Source: Seminavis robusta
Lineage: Eukaryota > Bacillariophyta > Bacillariophyceae > Naviculales > Naviculaceae
DNA length: 34,510 bases
Assembly (NCBI GenBank): GCA_903772945.1
Contig: CAICTM010001193.1
Coordinates: forward strand, 1 to 34,510
Direction: 5' to 3'
The position numbers and the translations under genes are program-made. The notes under the pieces were generated by a model. It did no database searches and was not told the origin of the DNA. It saw only the letters and a list, made by a program, of their open reading frames with translations. Below, piece by piece: positions 10,083 through 20,411 of the stretch (the first letter of the stretch is position 1; each line of letters opens with the position of its first letter).

Positions 10083-12614
10083 ATGATTGCCTCGAGAGGA
10101 AAGTGCCATTGGACCATTTTGGTTGCCTCCACCATCATAACCTGGATTTCTACGTCTCCGGTGACAACTTGGGGCTTTTCGTTTACAGCTAGTAGAGGGC
10201 AAATAATCTCGAGGGCGAGGTGCCATAGCGAGGGAAAGCCATACCAATCTCAACTGTTCGCCGTCTCGGCACCTACTCTGGAGTCCTCCACTGCTCCTGC
10301 ATCCCCAGCTGCAATTGCTGTCGACAAACTGAGCTGTACCCACAATGGAGGAGAAACCTGGCAAGCCAAAGATGTGTCATTTGTGCTACCACAAGGAGCC
10401 AAGGCAGCTCTTATTGGGATCAATGGCTCTGGAAAGTCGACACTTTTGAGGATTCTGGCAGAGTCTACCTGTGGGGATGATTCCTTTGTCGATACAGCCT
10501 CGGAAGGAATGAAATATACGGGGACAATCAGCAGTCCGAGAAGTTTGAAAGTGGCTTTTGTGGAGCAGGTACGTTGTTGCAACAATAAAAATTGAAGAAT
10601 ACAACTATACAACTGGTATCATGCAAAACATCTCACTTACTTGGCATCATTCACTTACTTTCGCAGGAACCACCAATGCCATCGGACGTGACTGTGGCGG
10701 ATGCCATTCTTGGTATTAGAAGCTTTGCCGATGAAAACGCTCTCAAAAAAGTATCCAATTCAGTCTATCAAATTGTTCGGAGATATAGACTCGCCACGGA
10801 AGCAGCCGCAGACGATCCAGACGAATTTACGGCCGCCACGGCTGCCATGGAACAACGAAATGGTTGGGCAGTTCTTACAAAAGCGGAAGAGATTGCTACC
10901 AAATTACGCATTCGGCATTTGCAGGATCAACCATTATCACAATTATCTGGAGGGGAGAGGAAACGGGTAGCTTTGGCAAGTGCATTGGTACAAGAGCCAG
11001 ATGTGCTATTACTCGACGAGCCGACCAATTTCCTGTCTCTGGCGGGAGTCCAATGGCTTTCAGACTTGCTCAAGGAGAATCCAAAGTTGACACTTTTGAT
11101 GGTCACGCATGACAGGGCATTCCTGGATGAAGTTAGCAATTGCATCTATGAGCTCGATCATGGATCGCTCTACCAGCATGAGGGCACGTATGCCCAGTAC
11201 TTGGAAGCAAAGGAAGCGCGTTGGGCGGCACAGGATGCCGCCACTCAGGCTGCCAAGACCAAGTTCAGGGGAGAACTTGAGTGGATGAGACGACAACCTC
11301 AGGCTCGACAATCAAAGGCCAAAGCCCGCATTGATGCTTTTTACAAACTGGAAAAGGCAACGAAACCAAGGCCACGGGATGCCTCTCTGAATATTGAGAA
11401 CGCTGGCCAAGAACGACGATTAGGTGGAAAGATTCTTGAGTTGCGCAACCTAAACCTCAAGTTTGGGGATCGCGTGATGCTTTCGGACTTTAGCTACGAC
11501 TTTTGCGCAGGAGATCGAATATGCCTCGTTGGCTCGAATGGAGTTGGTAGGTAGACACAGCAATTCACTGCTGGGCAGAGTTGCTCGGCTTGGGACGCTA
11601 CGCTCACATGTCTCCTTTTTTTAAATGGCGAACCGTAGGCAAGACAACATTTCTGAAAGTCTTGACGGGGGACTTGCCATTTGACAGCGGAAAGCGTGAA
11701 GTCGGCGAAACCATTGTCATGGGAGTTTACGACCAATTGGGTTTGACCCTTACGGAGCAAGAACAAAGGGAACTGACAGTTCTTGACTTTGTCTTGGAAA
11801 AGGTGCAGGCTACACAAAGCCCAGGTAGTGACAACCCGGGGGTTGTGGCTCAAGACGAAGCCCGACGGCTGCTGAAACAGTTTGAGTTTCCCCGGCCTCG
11901 ATGGATGGAAAGGGTTTCAATGCTAAGCGGGGGTGAGAAGAGGCGACTGCAATTGCTCGAGGTCATAAGTAAGAGACCCAACTTCCTGGTGAGTCCCAAC
12001 GAGGACGACGAAAATGCTGATTGCTCCCTCCAACTTGCACTAACCACCTGATTATTGGAAAGCTGATGGACGAACCGTCTTGCGATATGGATCTCAATAC
12101 GCTCGCTGCCTTGGAAGCGTATTTGAACGACTTTAAAGGAGTTGTCATTGCTGTAAGCCATGATCGGAGTTTTGCCGATAGGTGCTCGGACCACTTATTT
12201 GTGTTTGAGGGAGACGGCATTGTTAAGGACTACCAAGGTTCTCTTTCAGAATATGCCTCTTGTCTGATCGATCTTGAAGATGACAAGATACAAAAGCAAC
12301 AACTTGGCGGCACAACAGTGGAGAAAGGCCAGAAGAGGATGGATTTCAAAGAGGACAAAGCAAAACGGAACGAACAACGAAACGCTATTCGTCGTGCGAA
12401 GAAAGACATGTCCAACCTCGAGAGGGCCATCGAAAAGCTCAAAGCACAAGCTCATAGTGTCCAAACGGAAATTGATGGGAGCAGTGACGAGGGATGGACA
12501 GTGTTGGCAGAACTGACGGAGAAGATGAACAAACTCAATGATGAGATTGATGAAAAGGAAATGCGATGGCTAGAAGTTGCAGAAGAGCTGGAGGCTGCCG
12601 AATTGGAAGTTTAA
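10083..12614 (+). CDS. ABC-F ATPase, Uup-like, possibly plastid-targeted (4 exons, 755 aa)
   Basis: The model joins 10083-10568, 10667-11546, 11639-11988 and 12063-12614; the introns (98, 92, 74 nt) are GT-AG. There are two nucleotide-binding domains and no membrane segments. The first has Walker A GINGSGKST (112-120), signature LSGGE (about 255-259) and Walker B LLLDEPTN (D279). The second has GSNGVGKTT (about 451-459), LSGGEKRR (about 551) and LLMDEPSCDMD (D575). The linker ELEWMRRQPQARQSKAKARI and the C-terminal coiled coil are of the Uup type. ABC-F proteins act on ribosomes, and bacterial Uup also affects DNA repair. The first 35 residues are hydrophobic and followed by TTWGFSF and a Ser/Arg-rich stretch, which fits a diatom plastid signal plus transit peptide, though that is an inference. 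The second intron splits the second Walker A and the third lies just before the second Walker B. Confidence 0.92.
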
Positions 12615-12856
12615 GCACAGCAATACAGCGTTGTACTATTTGCCAGCAAGCACAAAGTAGGACGAACTTCCCACCCGCGGACGATTAGATCCGCCTATTG
12701 CTTCTCCTCTGGGAAATCAAGTGACACCGTTCCTTGATGTTTTGCTATGCACACTTTCAGACGTTTTGTCATACAGTCGTAGTCTATAGATTAGTATGAA
12801 GTTGTCGACATCGTGCCCAGAAGGGAAAAGCGCGCTGTGGACTTTTAAAAAGAAAT

Positions 12857-15054
12857 CTAAACTGGCTTGCCCTCTTCAGTCTTGTTGACGCATGTGTGAC
12901 ACAGAGTATCACAGGTGCAGACGTTGCAATCCGCTCTCAGTTCCACCAATTCGCCGCTTTCAAATACACCCAAACCGCACAGGTCTCGAATCTCATCGAA
13001 GTTGTTATGAGCAATGTTCATGTTGGCTATCCACCAAAGGGGTACAGAAGAGAGGGCAAAAGAATGAGCGGCAAAGCCTTTTCATGGCGCAATTGTATTG
13101 TGTTCACTTCCAACAACGTACTCAAATGATAGTCTGACCAGCCCCAAGATGGAAAGCTCCCCGTAAAATTATTGCCTTGAAGGAAGAGTTGTTTTACGTT
13201 GCCGCCTCCCACTTGGGGGAAGTCTTGTGGTAGCTCACCAGAGAACTTATTGTTTTCAAGGTACATGATTCGAAGTGCAGGCAACATCTGTGGCCAGTCA
13301 ATGCCGGCAATTGACCCTTCGAATGCGTTGTCGGAGATGTCTAGATAGTATAGGCTCCGCAAGCGAAGTCGCTCTGGCAGGGTCCCGTTGAATCTGTTGT
13401 GATGGAGGATAAGATATCCTGACGAGGGAAAGCAACGATTCAATGAGATGATGCACATCAGTAGAAATTTCTTTGAGCGCTTTCAAGCAAAATCGTCACT
13501 CACGTAGATCTTTCGGCCCTCCGCCAGTGGCAGTTGTGAACGCCAACCTGACAACACAGGCAACGAGAAATCAAAATAATGACAAAGCATTTGAGACAAA
13601 TTTATGTGGGTGCTCAACTACCCGAGAGCACAAAGCAACGCCAAACAAACTTACGGGAAACCCCCTTCCAAACGATTTTTTCCCAAATAGACACGGTCCA
13701 GCTTTTCAGGTGCTGGCCGCTCCGGCACTGTGCCCGAAAAACGATTCTCAAAGAGGAAAAGCTCTTTCAGATGTGGTAGATCCCAGAATGGATCGATCTT
13801 CCCCGTGATATGATTCTGAGCAAGATCCACCGTTTGAAGTTTCTGCAGCATGGATATCTCATTGATGAGCTTTCCACGCAACCCTTGACCTGACCACTTG
13901 ATGGCTACAACTTCTTTGCGTGAATCACAAGTGACTCCTTCCCAATCGCACATGTCCTTGTCGTATGTTCGCCATCGTCTTGGAGCAGCTTGTTCCCCGT
14001 TGGCCACTCTGCTGTTTGGTTCATCGCTTTTTTGGTCGTCATCATCATCGTCGTCGTCATCATGGAGAGCAAAATCTAGTGCAACCAAAGCATAGCGCTG
14101 TGGAACCCTGAACACGCTGATTTGTTCAACTTCTGGTTGCATGAGCCACAGAAACGCCCTTCCTTGCGCCGTGGAAGGATCCGACAATAATTCCTCAGGG
14201 GTACCCAGTACAACTAGATAGTTGAAGAGAGGCGTGCTGAAGAGGTCGACAGGTTCCAGACTCGGATACGACGAGGGGCGCGATGAGGCAGGTTTCTTGG
14301 TTGGCGTTGCAGTTGGCATGAAAGAAGGAATTGGTGTGGCTTCTGTTGGCTTTGGGGTTATCTTTGCGGATGCAGAGACCGTCACAGGGACAGGAGGCTG
14401 AGGGGGAGCAGATGGAGTTTCGGTAGGTTCAGGTCTCGTGGAAGGATTCAATGATGGACTCGAAGAGGGTAGTCTGGATTCTCCTTCTTTGATCGGTGGT
14501 ACTGTCGCCTGTGCCAGAGTAGTTGGAGCTGAAAAGGTTGGAGCATCCGTCGTTGGGGTGTTGGTCGCTGTTGGGGAGGCTGTCGGAGACTTGGTCCACC
14601 CTTCAGGATTCGTAGGTGGCGTGGGACTTGCTTGCACTGTTAGGGGTGCGTTGGATGAAGAAACCTCATTGTGTGGTGCGGGGAGGGAGAGTCCCCCGGT
14701 TGGCCTCGCTGATGCCAGGGGCAGCGTCGACGATGGAGCCTTATTTTCGGAACCCTCTTTTGATATTACCAACGGTAGAATCAATACGGTAGCAATAAGA
14801 ACAAAGATGGCTCCGTACATTACAGAATATCCAGCAAGGCAGGTTACTTTCCCGCGAGCGTCTGTCTCAGTGGGTTCTTGAGTGGTACCGGTACCAGCTT
14901 CAGCGTCATCTCCTTCAGAGGCGGCACTCAGAAGGGTGTCATCATTATGGACCCGAGGCACAACATCGTCATCATCAGAGGGAGACTCCTTACAAGTATC
15001 CTCATCTGATTGCGAGCGGCCTTTTGCTTGAATCTCCTTATCCGAAGAGTCCAT
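12857..15054 (-). CDS. Single-pass membrane LRR protein with Pro/Thr/Ser-rich stalk (4 exons, 636 aa)
   Basis: The model is complement(12857-13026, 13122-13418, 13504-13547, 13655-15054); introns of 95, 85 and 107 nt are GT-AG and all junctions keep frame. Residues 1-70 are acidic and presumably cytoplasmic. A helix at about 76-97 (GAIFVLIATVLILPLVI) spans the membrane. Residues 100-265 are a Pro/Thr/Ser-rich stalk likely to be glycosylated. A cap like those before plant-type LRRs follows (FLWLMQPE ... CDWEGVTCDS), interrupted by a run of nine Asp. Plant-type LRRs then run to the end: LQTVDLAQNHITGKI, LKELFLFENRFSGTVP, LYYLDISDNAFEGSI, LRIMYLENNKFSGELP, VKQLFLQGNNFTGSFP and MNIAHNNFDEI. The last exon adds a Cys-rich tail (DCNVCTCDTLCHTC). 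There is no kinase domain. It resembles the large LRR family of pennate diatoms; a role in surface recognition or adhesion is an inference. Confidence 0.88.
13504..13547 (-). other. 44-nt internal exon of the LRR gene
   Basis: This short exon lies between TGTTGTCAG (acceptor) and GTGAGTG (donor). It enters with two bases pending and leaves with one. It encodes the LAFTTATGGGPKDL linker joining the LEGGFP end of one repeat to the YLILHHNRFNGTLP repeat. It has no long open frame of its own and would be missed by an ORF scan. Confidence 0.75.
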
Positions 15055-16068
15055 CCCTCTCTCTGTTCAGTCTGAAATACGGTAGCCAACACAACGCCTT
15101 GTGGATCCCTACAAAGACAGCTTGCTTCCTTCACTTACTTCTTCTTTTCCCACTATCTCTCTGATCAGCAAGACCGTTTCTACTTTCCTTTCGCAGAGGT
15201 GAAAATAACCAAAAGCTGAGGGGATTATGGTTACGGTACTTACACCATTGACGAATGTTTCGCATGACTTGCAAATATTTCATTTAGGAGTGTTGGCCAA
15301 CTCTGTCTAGGCCAAGGAACTTTCTATGGCGCGAACGAGTAGGATATTAAGTCCTCGACCGATTGGTCGGCTTTTGATGGTTAGTCAGGAAAATTCTTTA
15401 GCTGGCTGCCTGGCTTTACTCAGGTAAAAGGGTTCGGGAGATGATATTGCACCACCACTAGCTAGCTAGTACAGTCGTACGAGTACTCTAGCTAGCTGTC
15501 TGCATGGATTGGACTGCCGGGAGAAGTACCTGGCAGCTGCAACAATCCACTCTGGATACCCATTGAGTCGATCCTTTGAACTGCCTGGACTGAACTGGAG
15601 GGACCTTTGTTTTTTATTAGGGATGGCATAGTCTAAATAATGGCTGAAGCCAACCTTTTGCACCCTGAACGGCTGGCTAGCCATCACCCATTACCGTACG
15701 AGGCAAAAATGAGGCTTTCCCTTCTAGCTAGCTTGCTTTGGAGAAGTAATTTAGACAGTCAAGCCCAATTATTCGTTGCAGATGATTCGACCAACAGTAC
15801 CAGGTACCGTACCCAGCTAGTGGCACTATTAATAGACTGCTGGCTTTCTAGATTCTTCACTGGCAGACCATTGCTGCGGGCGTATCGGTACGGCAACTGA
15901 TTGATCTCCGTTGAACACCTACTTGTGGACTAGTGTGTCAGGTCAAGTCGCTGTCTGCCTCGTTGTGCCCTTGCGTTTCCCTTTCTCCCTCCCTCACTCC
16001 TTGGCTGTTGCATCGTTCTGTTCGGCAAGTCATCATCTTGCAACTTGCTTATTGTCGCGGTGTCAATG
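15055..16068. other. Intergenic region upstream of the LRR gene; no supported gene
   Basis: This lies between the LRR gene start (15054, minus) and the cyclase stop codon (16069, minus), so it combines the LRR promoter and the cyclase 3' UTR. It contains a dense palindromic patch at about 15460-15505 (CTAGCTAGCTAG, CGTACG, AGTACT, CTAGCTAGCTG) and GGTACCGTACC words at about 15803-15816. An 86-codon plus frame at 15640-15900 and a 75-codon minus frame at 15930-16157 show no domains and are not called. Confidence 0.5.
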
Positions 16069-19000
16069 TCAATCTGCGTGACCGTAGTGAGCCAGAGAAA
16101 ATCCATTTGAACCAGCACTGCAGCCGCAATTCTGCTCGACCAAGCCCAGGATGTCATCCCGCCAGCTATTCAACGTAAGCTGCAGGATCTTCTTTCGCCA
16201 AGCTCCGTGGGTGAAGCCGAACCGTGTAGCTATGTCAGCGCCACTGTCGTTGCTTTCCGCGTTGAGTATCCCAAAAGAAACAGCCTCGTGCAGCGCCTCC
16301 AACACGAGTTCCGCGTGGTCTTCCCTTTCTTCGGCCTTTATTCCACGATATGTTTCCATAACGACAATAACATCTTGCGCTGAAAAGAATTCTCCAAGAA
16401 TTGCTGCCAAGTTCAAATGTGTTCTAACTGTGGCTGGCACCGAGTCCAACCTTTGAAGGACATGCGCTGCAAACGATGAATCACCATCTGAGTCCATAGA
16501 CCCCACAGGATGAAATTCTCTACGGTTCGAAGCTTGCTTCGTGGTGTTTCCGTCGAACACCTCTGGCGAGACAACAGCACTGACACCAAACCTTGCGATC
16601 ATGTCCACAGCCAATCGCGGTTTGCCCCCTGACTGCAGGTATAGCTCCCGACCGTATTCCTTTCTCACGGCATCAGATGGAAGGCATGTGATATTCTTGG
16701 CCTTCTCGTGGTAGCTGATCAATTTGTCAATATCATCCAATCCCATTGGTGGCAATTCGATATGAAGGAAGCTATTCAACCCCAAGGCTTCGTTGAACAG
16801 GTAGTCCCAGAAGGCCGCTGACATGTTGAAATCCTTTACTGTTGATGCGTTGGACGCCCCTAATACAATGAGGTTACATGCGTTTGCATACCACATCTCG
16901 ATCACTTTCCAAGAAAACTCGTCCATGAACGACACGTTGTCGACTCCCAATAGCACCAGATCAAGATCAACGGTCGAATGAAGAAGGATCGAGACAACTT
17001 GTTGTGCCAGAGAATTCTTTTCAGCAGTCGACCAACAGTGGCTCGCCGCAATGTTGGAGTAGCTGTCTTCTGTTCCTTCAAGATCAGGCCACTTGTGATG
17101 GAAAACCAGTGAGTAGATGGCTTCGATGTACTCATTTGTGACATTCGCATCGAGGCAGGCGGCGTAGAACTGCTCAACAGCGACTGCCCCGTCGCTATTG
17201 CAAAGTGCTGTGCCCGCAGGACCATGAACTGTTTCGACTGCGGGACAGTCATCTGCACAAGCAACCTCGGGCTTCTTTCCTGCCCGCGCAAGGATATCTA
17301 GAAGTACTGGTCCCAAGACGCTCAATGGACGGAAGAGGTCGCCTTCGCAACACACCTGCGCAAGAAAGAGATGAGAGTGCTTGCTTTTGTCGCATTCCTC
17401 CAGAATCTGACCAATTGCTTGCGTCATTAAAGAGCTCTTCCCCATCCCACTGGACCCAGAGATCAGAACCATCTTAGCTGAGGAGCATCCTGATCTTAGG
17501 AGATCCTCTGAAAGAACCATTATGCTTTCGAGCTCTTCCTCTCGCCCAACGAAAATCTCGGAAAGTCGTGTCCACTGTGAACGCCTGTGCATGACAGGTT
17601 CGAAAATAGGCACGGGCTCGGCATATCCCTTGGCCTTGACTGGTTGCAATGCCCGAAACGACCAACCAGTAGCATCTCCATGCACCCCCGACGCTACCAG
17701 AAATCCCCGGTTCTGTTTGCTGCACATCAGCCTGGCAGCCAAATTAACAGAAGGTCCAAGGACCGCGTATTCGTGACGAGAGATACCCCCTACCACACCA
17801 CAGTACGCATCATCATAAGTGGCGCCCAAGCGACAAGTCACATTCGCCTCTGATTGTAGCGCCGATCGAAGGCTTGCCGCGAACGGCATTGCGTGTGTCT
17901 CAATCATGCAATCCAAGGCAGTACCTCGCAACCCAAAGTTGGCGATCAAAACTACTCCTGTTTCATCAACCAGAAAGACAATGTGAGATGGAGATTGCTC
18001 GAGGAAAAGTCGCACTTGAAATGACACCACACCTTACCTTTGTCATCAACGATGAACTGTCTCAAGCGACCCTTGAATCGAGCCAACTCGCGGTTTGCTA
18101 ATACCATGACTTGATTTAACGTTGCCATCATTGCTTGATCATCGATGGGGTCGCCAGTAACGTCGACCGAGATCTCAGGTTGCAAGAAGACAGTGAATAC
18201 CTTTCGAATCTCGGCCTCGGACTGTAACATACGTTGATCCTGCTTGAGCCCCTCCTGTCGGTTATGATTCTGTTCACAGGATGCTTCGGAGGAAGAATCG
18301 GAATCAAAAGATGCCGAGGCCAGCGCTCGTTTGCAGTGAAACACACTTGTGAAAAGTTCTCCCTCGACCACGTTCGGATGAACATAGAGCGACATCAGTT
18401 CTTGTAATCGGAAGAGAGATGCGACGTCCCAGTCTCGCAAGAGAGATTTCCAAGTCTTTGTGGCTAGTTTTGAGGACGCTGAAGAGAGCGGTGGTGGAAT
18501 CAGCACCTTTTCTGTATCGAGAAAAATCGGTCTTGTCTCTTGCCAATCATCTCGCGACGAGAAAACTACCCGTGGACCCTCCTCCTCTAATGTTTCAGCT
18601 TCGTGCCCGTCGTCCATGTTCTGGCCTGTGGTGGATCGCAGACGTTTAAAGGCTTGAGGAGACGCTACTACTTCTCCTTCTTTCCCCAATCTGATACCTT
18701 CAGATGCCTGATGTATTGGGTCGCCGAGCAGCAAAAACTCTCGTCGCCTGTCGTCTCCCGCATGAAACCCCACGATTGTTCCATATCCAATCCCGCAGTG
18801 GACGTTCAAGCTTGCCACTAGCGTTGTTTCTGCCTTGTCCTCGTAAACGCGGTAATTGGAGCAGCGCCCAATGATTTGGCAAGCGCACGCCGTTGCCAAT
18901 TGCACACATCTGTCATCGTTTTCTTCGCCCTCATCCACTCTCCATTCTGCCATGACGGCGTCCCCAGCAAACCGGACCACGTCCCCTCCGTAGTCCTGGA

Positions 19001-20411
19001 TGCAAGTGACGATACGCTGAAAGTATGCGTTGATAGTTTCGGAAAGGCTTTGAAGGGATAGCCTGTTGGAAAGAGATGTGAACCCAGAGATATCGACCAG
19101 GAGGAGAGCCGCTGGATGGTAATCGGGCGGTATCATTCCAAAACTGACTGCAGTGTCCGGTTCATGGTCCCCATTCGCGGGCTCTTCATCATCGAACGCC
19201 GCCAAGTCAATGCTCGCTTCATCGTCGTCATCGTCATCGGATAGCGACATGTCATCGTTGAACGAAGATGACAATCTATCAAGCGATTGTTGTGTCTTGA
19301 TTCGTCGTTGTTCGCAACGTTGCTCTGATGCCTCCATCATCATCATCAGGCCATCGTGATCATGAGGTGCTGCGCCATCATCGTTTCCAATTGTCTTGCA
19401 TTGAACCACGGAACAGCTTCGTCTCGCGGGGGAATTCAATTCATTGTTGTGGTTTGACAACGTCGGCTGGGAATGCCGTTTGGGGCGGGTACTTGCCATG
19501 ATTTCACTCGAAGGAGACTGACTATAAGTTCTGATCGAGGAGCCTACGACGCCGGAAGCAGATGCCCGTCGTCTCTTGGCACCACCACGACGAGCCCTTG
19601 TTTGGTGGTTGTTTGCCGTTCCATTATTAGTGGTGCAAGCAACTTCTTGGGGATGACAAACCCCGGAATTCAACATCAACGGTTGCTGCTTTAGTACTTG
19701 CGCCATCAACTGCTGGACGACATGCCGAGAAAGATGCCGGCTGAGCCATTCGACACATTCGAGCAGTTTGGTCCGTTGAAAGGCTTCATCCTTGCTAATG
19801 AGTAGTGAAGCCAGGGATCCTCCGGTAGAATAGCAGGAAGAGGAATAGGCACTGGAGAATGTGGAACAGGAATCCAGGGAAGTCCGTCTACTTGCCGACC
19901 TCTTGGTTCGAGTGGGCCGAGCCGCTGGAAAGGATTGCGAGAATTGTAGATAACTACTCGTCGCTGCTGATGACGACGAATAAGCATAGTGGTTGCCTTT
20001 TGACGGAGGGCTTGATGAATGGGTAGACGAGTTGTTGTCCATCATGTTTGTTGTATGCTGAGCTCGGCGATTGCAGGATGGCAAGGTATCAGCGGAAGCG
20101 GAAAACGTCTTGTCAGTCATCCAGGCATCTCCCGGCGGGGGTTCACTACATGTTGTATTGGCCAGAGAATCCCCCACCAAGACGACAGAAGGAGGGTCTT
20201 CCATGGTAGTAGCCGTGGTGAAGCTGACTCTGCGATGAGCTTTGCCTGGGGGACTTGATGGGCCATCCCTGATACCCTCCTTGACTTGCTGCCGCCCTTG
20301 GTCCGCATTATTATTGTCGTTGTGATTGTTAAGACCGGAAGAGCAGGAAGATGTGGAGGCAGTAGCGGAGCCGCGGCGTGGAGCCTTGACTTTGATGATG
20401 GAAGGACCCAT
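16069..20411 (-). CDS. Soluble-adenylyl-cyclase-like protein: two class III cyclase domains plus P-loop ATPase (2 exons, 1420 aa)
   Basis: The model is complement(16069-17957, 18038-20411) with an 80-nt GT-AG intron. The open frame starts upstream at GTG (20456), so I took the first ATG (20411). Residues 1-420 are Ser/Asn-rich and probably disordered. The first cyclase domain has both metal aspartates, in VDISGFTSLS (D440) and FAGDAVMAEW (D484). The second, split by the intron, has GVVLIANFGLRG and LGPSVNLAARLM, with the transition-state Asn863 and Arg867. A NACHT/AAA-type ATPase follows: GSSGMGKSS (959-967) and a Walker B-like LVLLGVDN. This is the order in ADCY10, the bicarbonate-sensitive cyclase; the expected product is cAMP from ATP. 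Residues that bind bicarbonate and adenine in human ADCY10 are changed here. The protein ends near FSLAHYGHAD, where longer relatives continue into TPR-like repeats. Confidence 0.88.
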
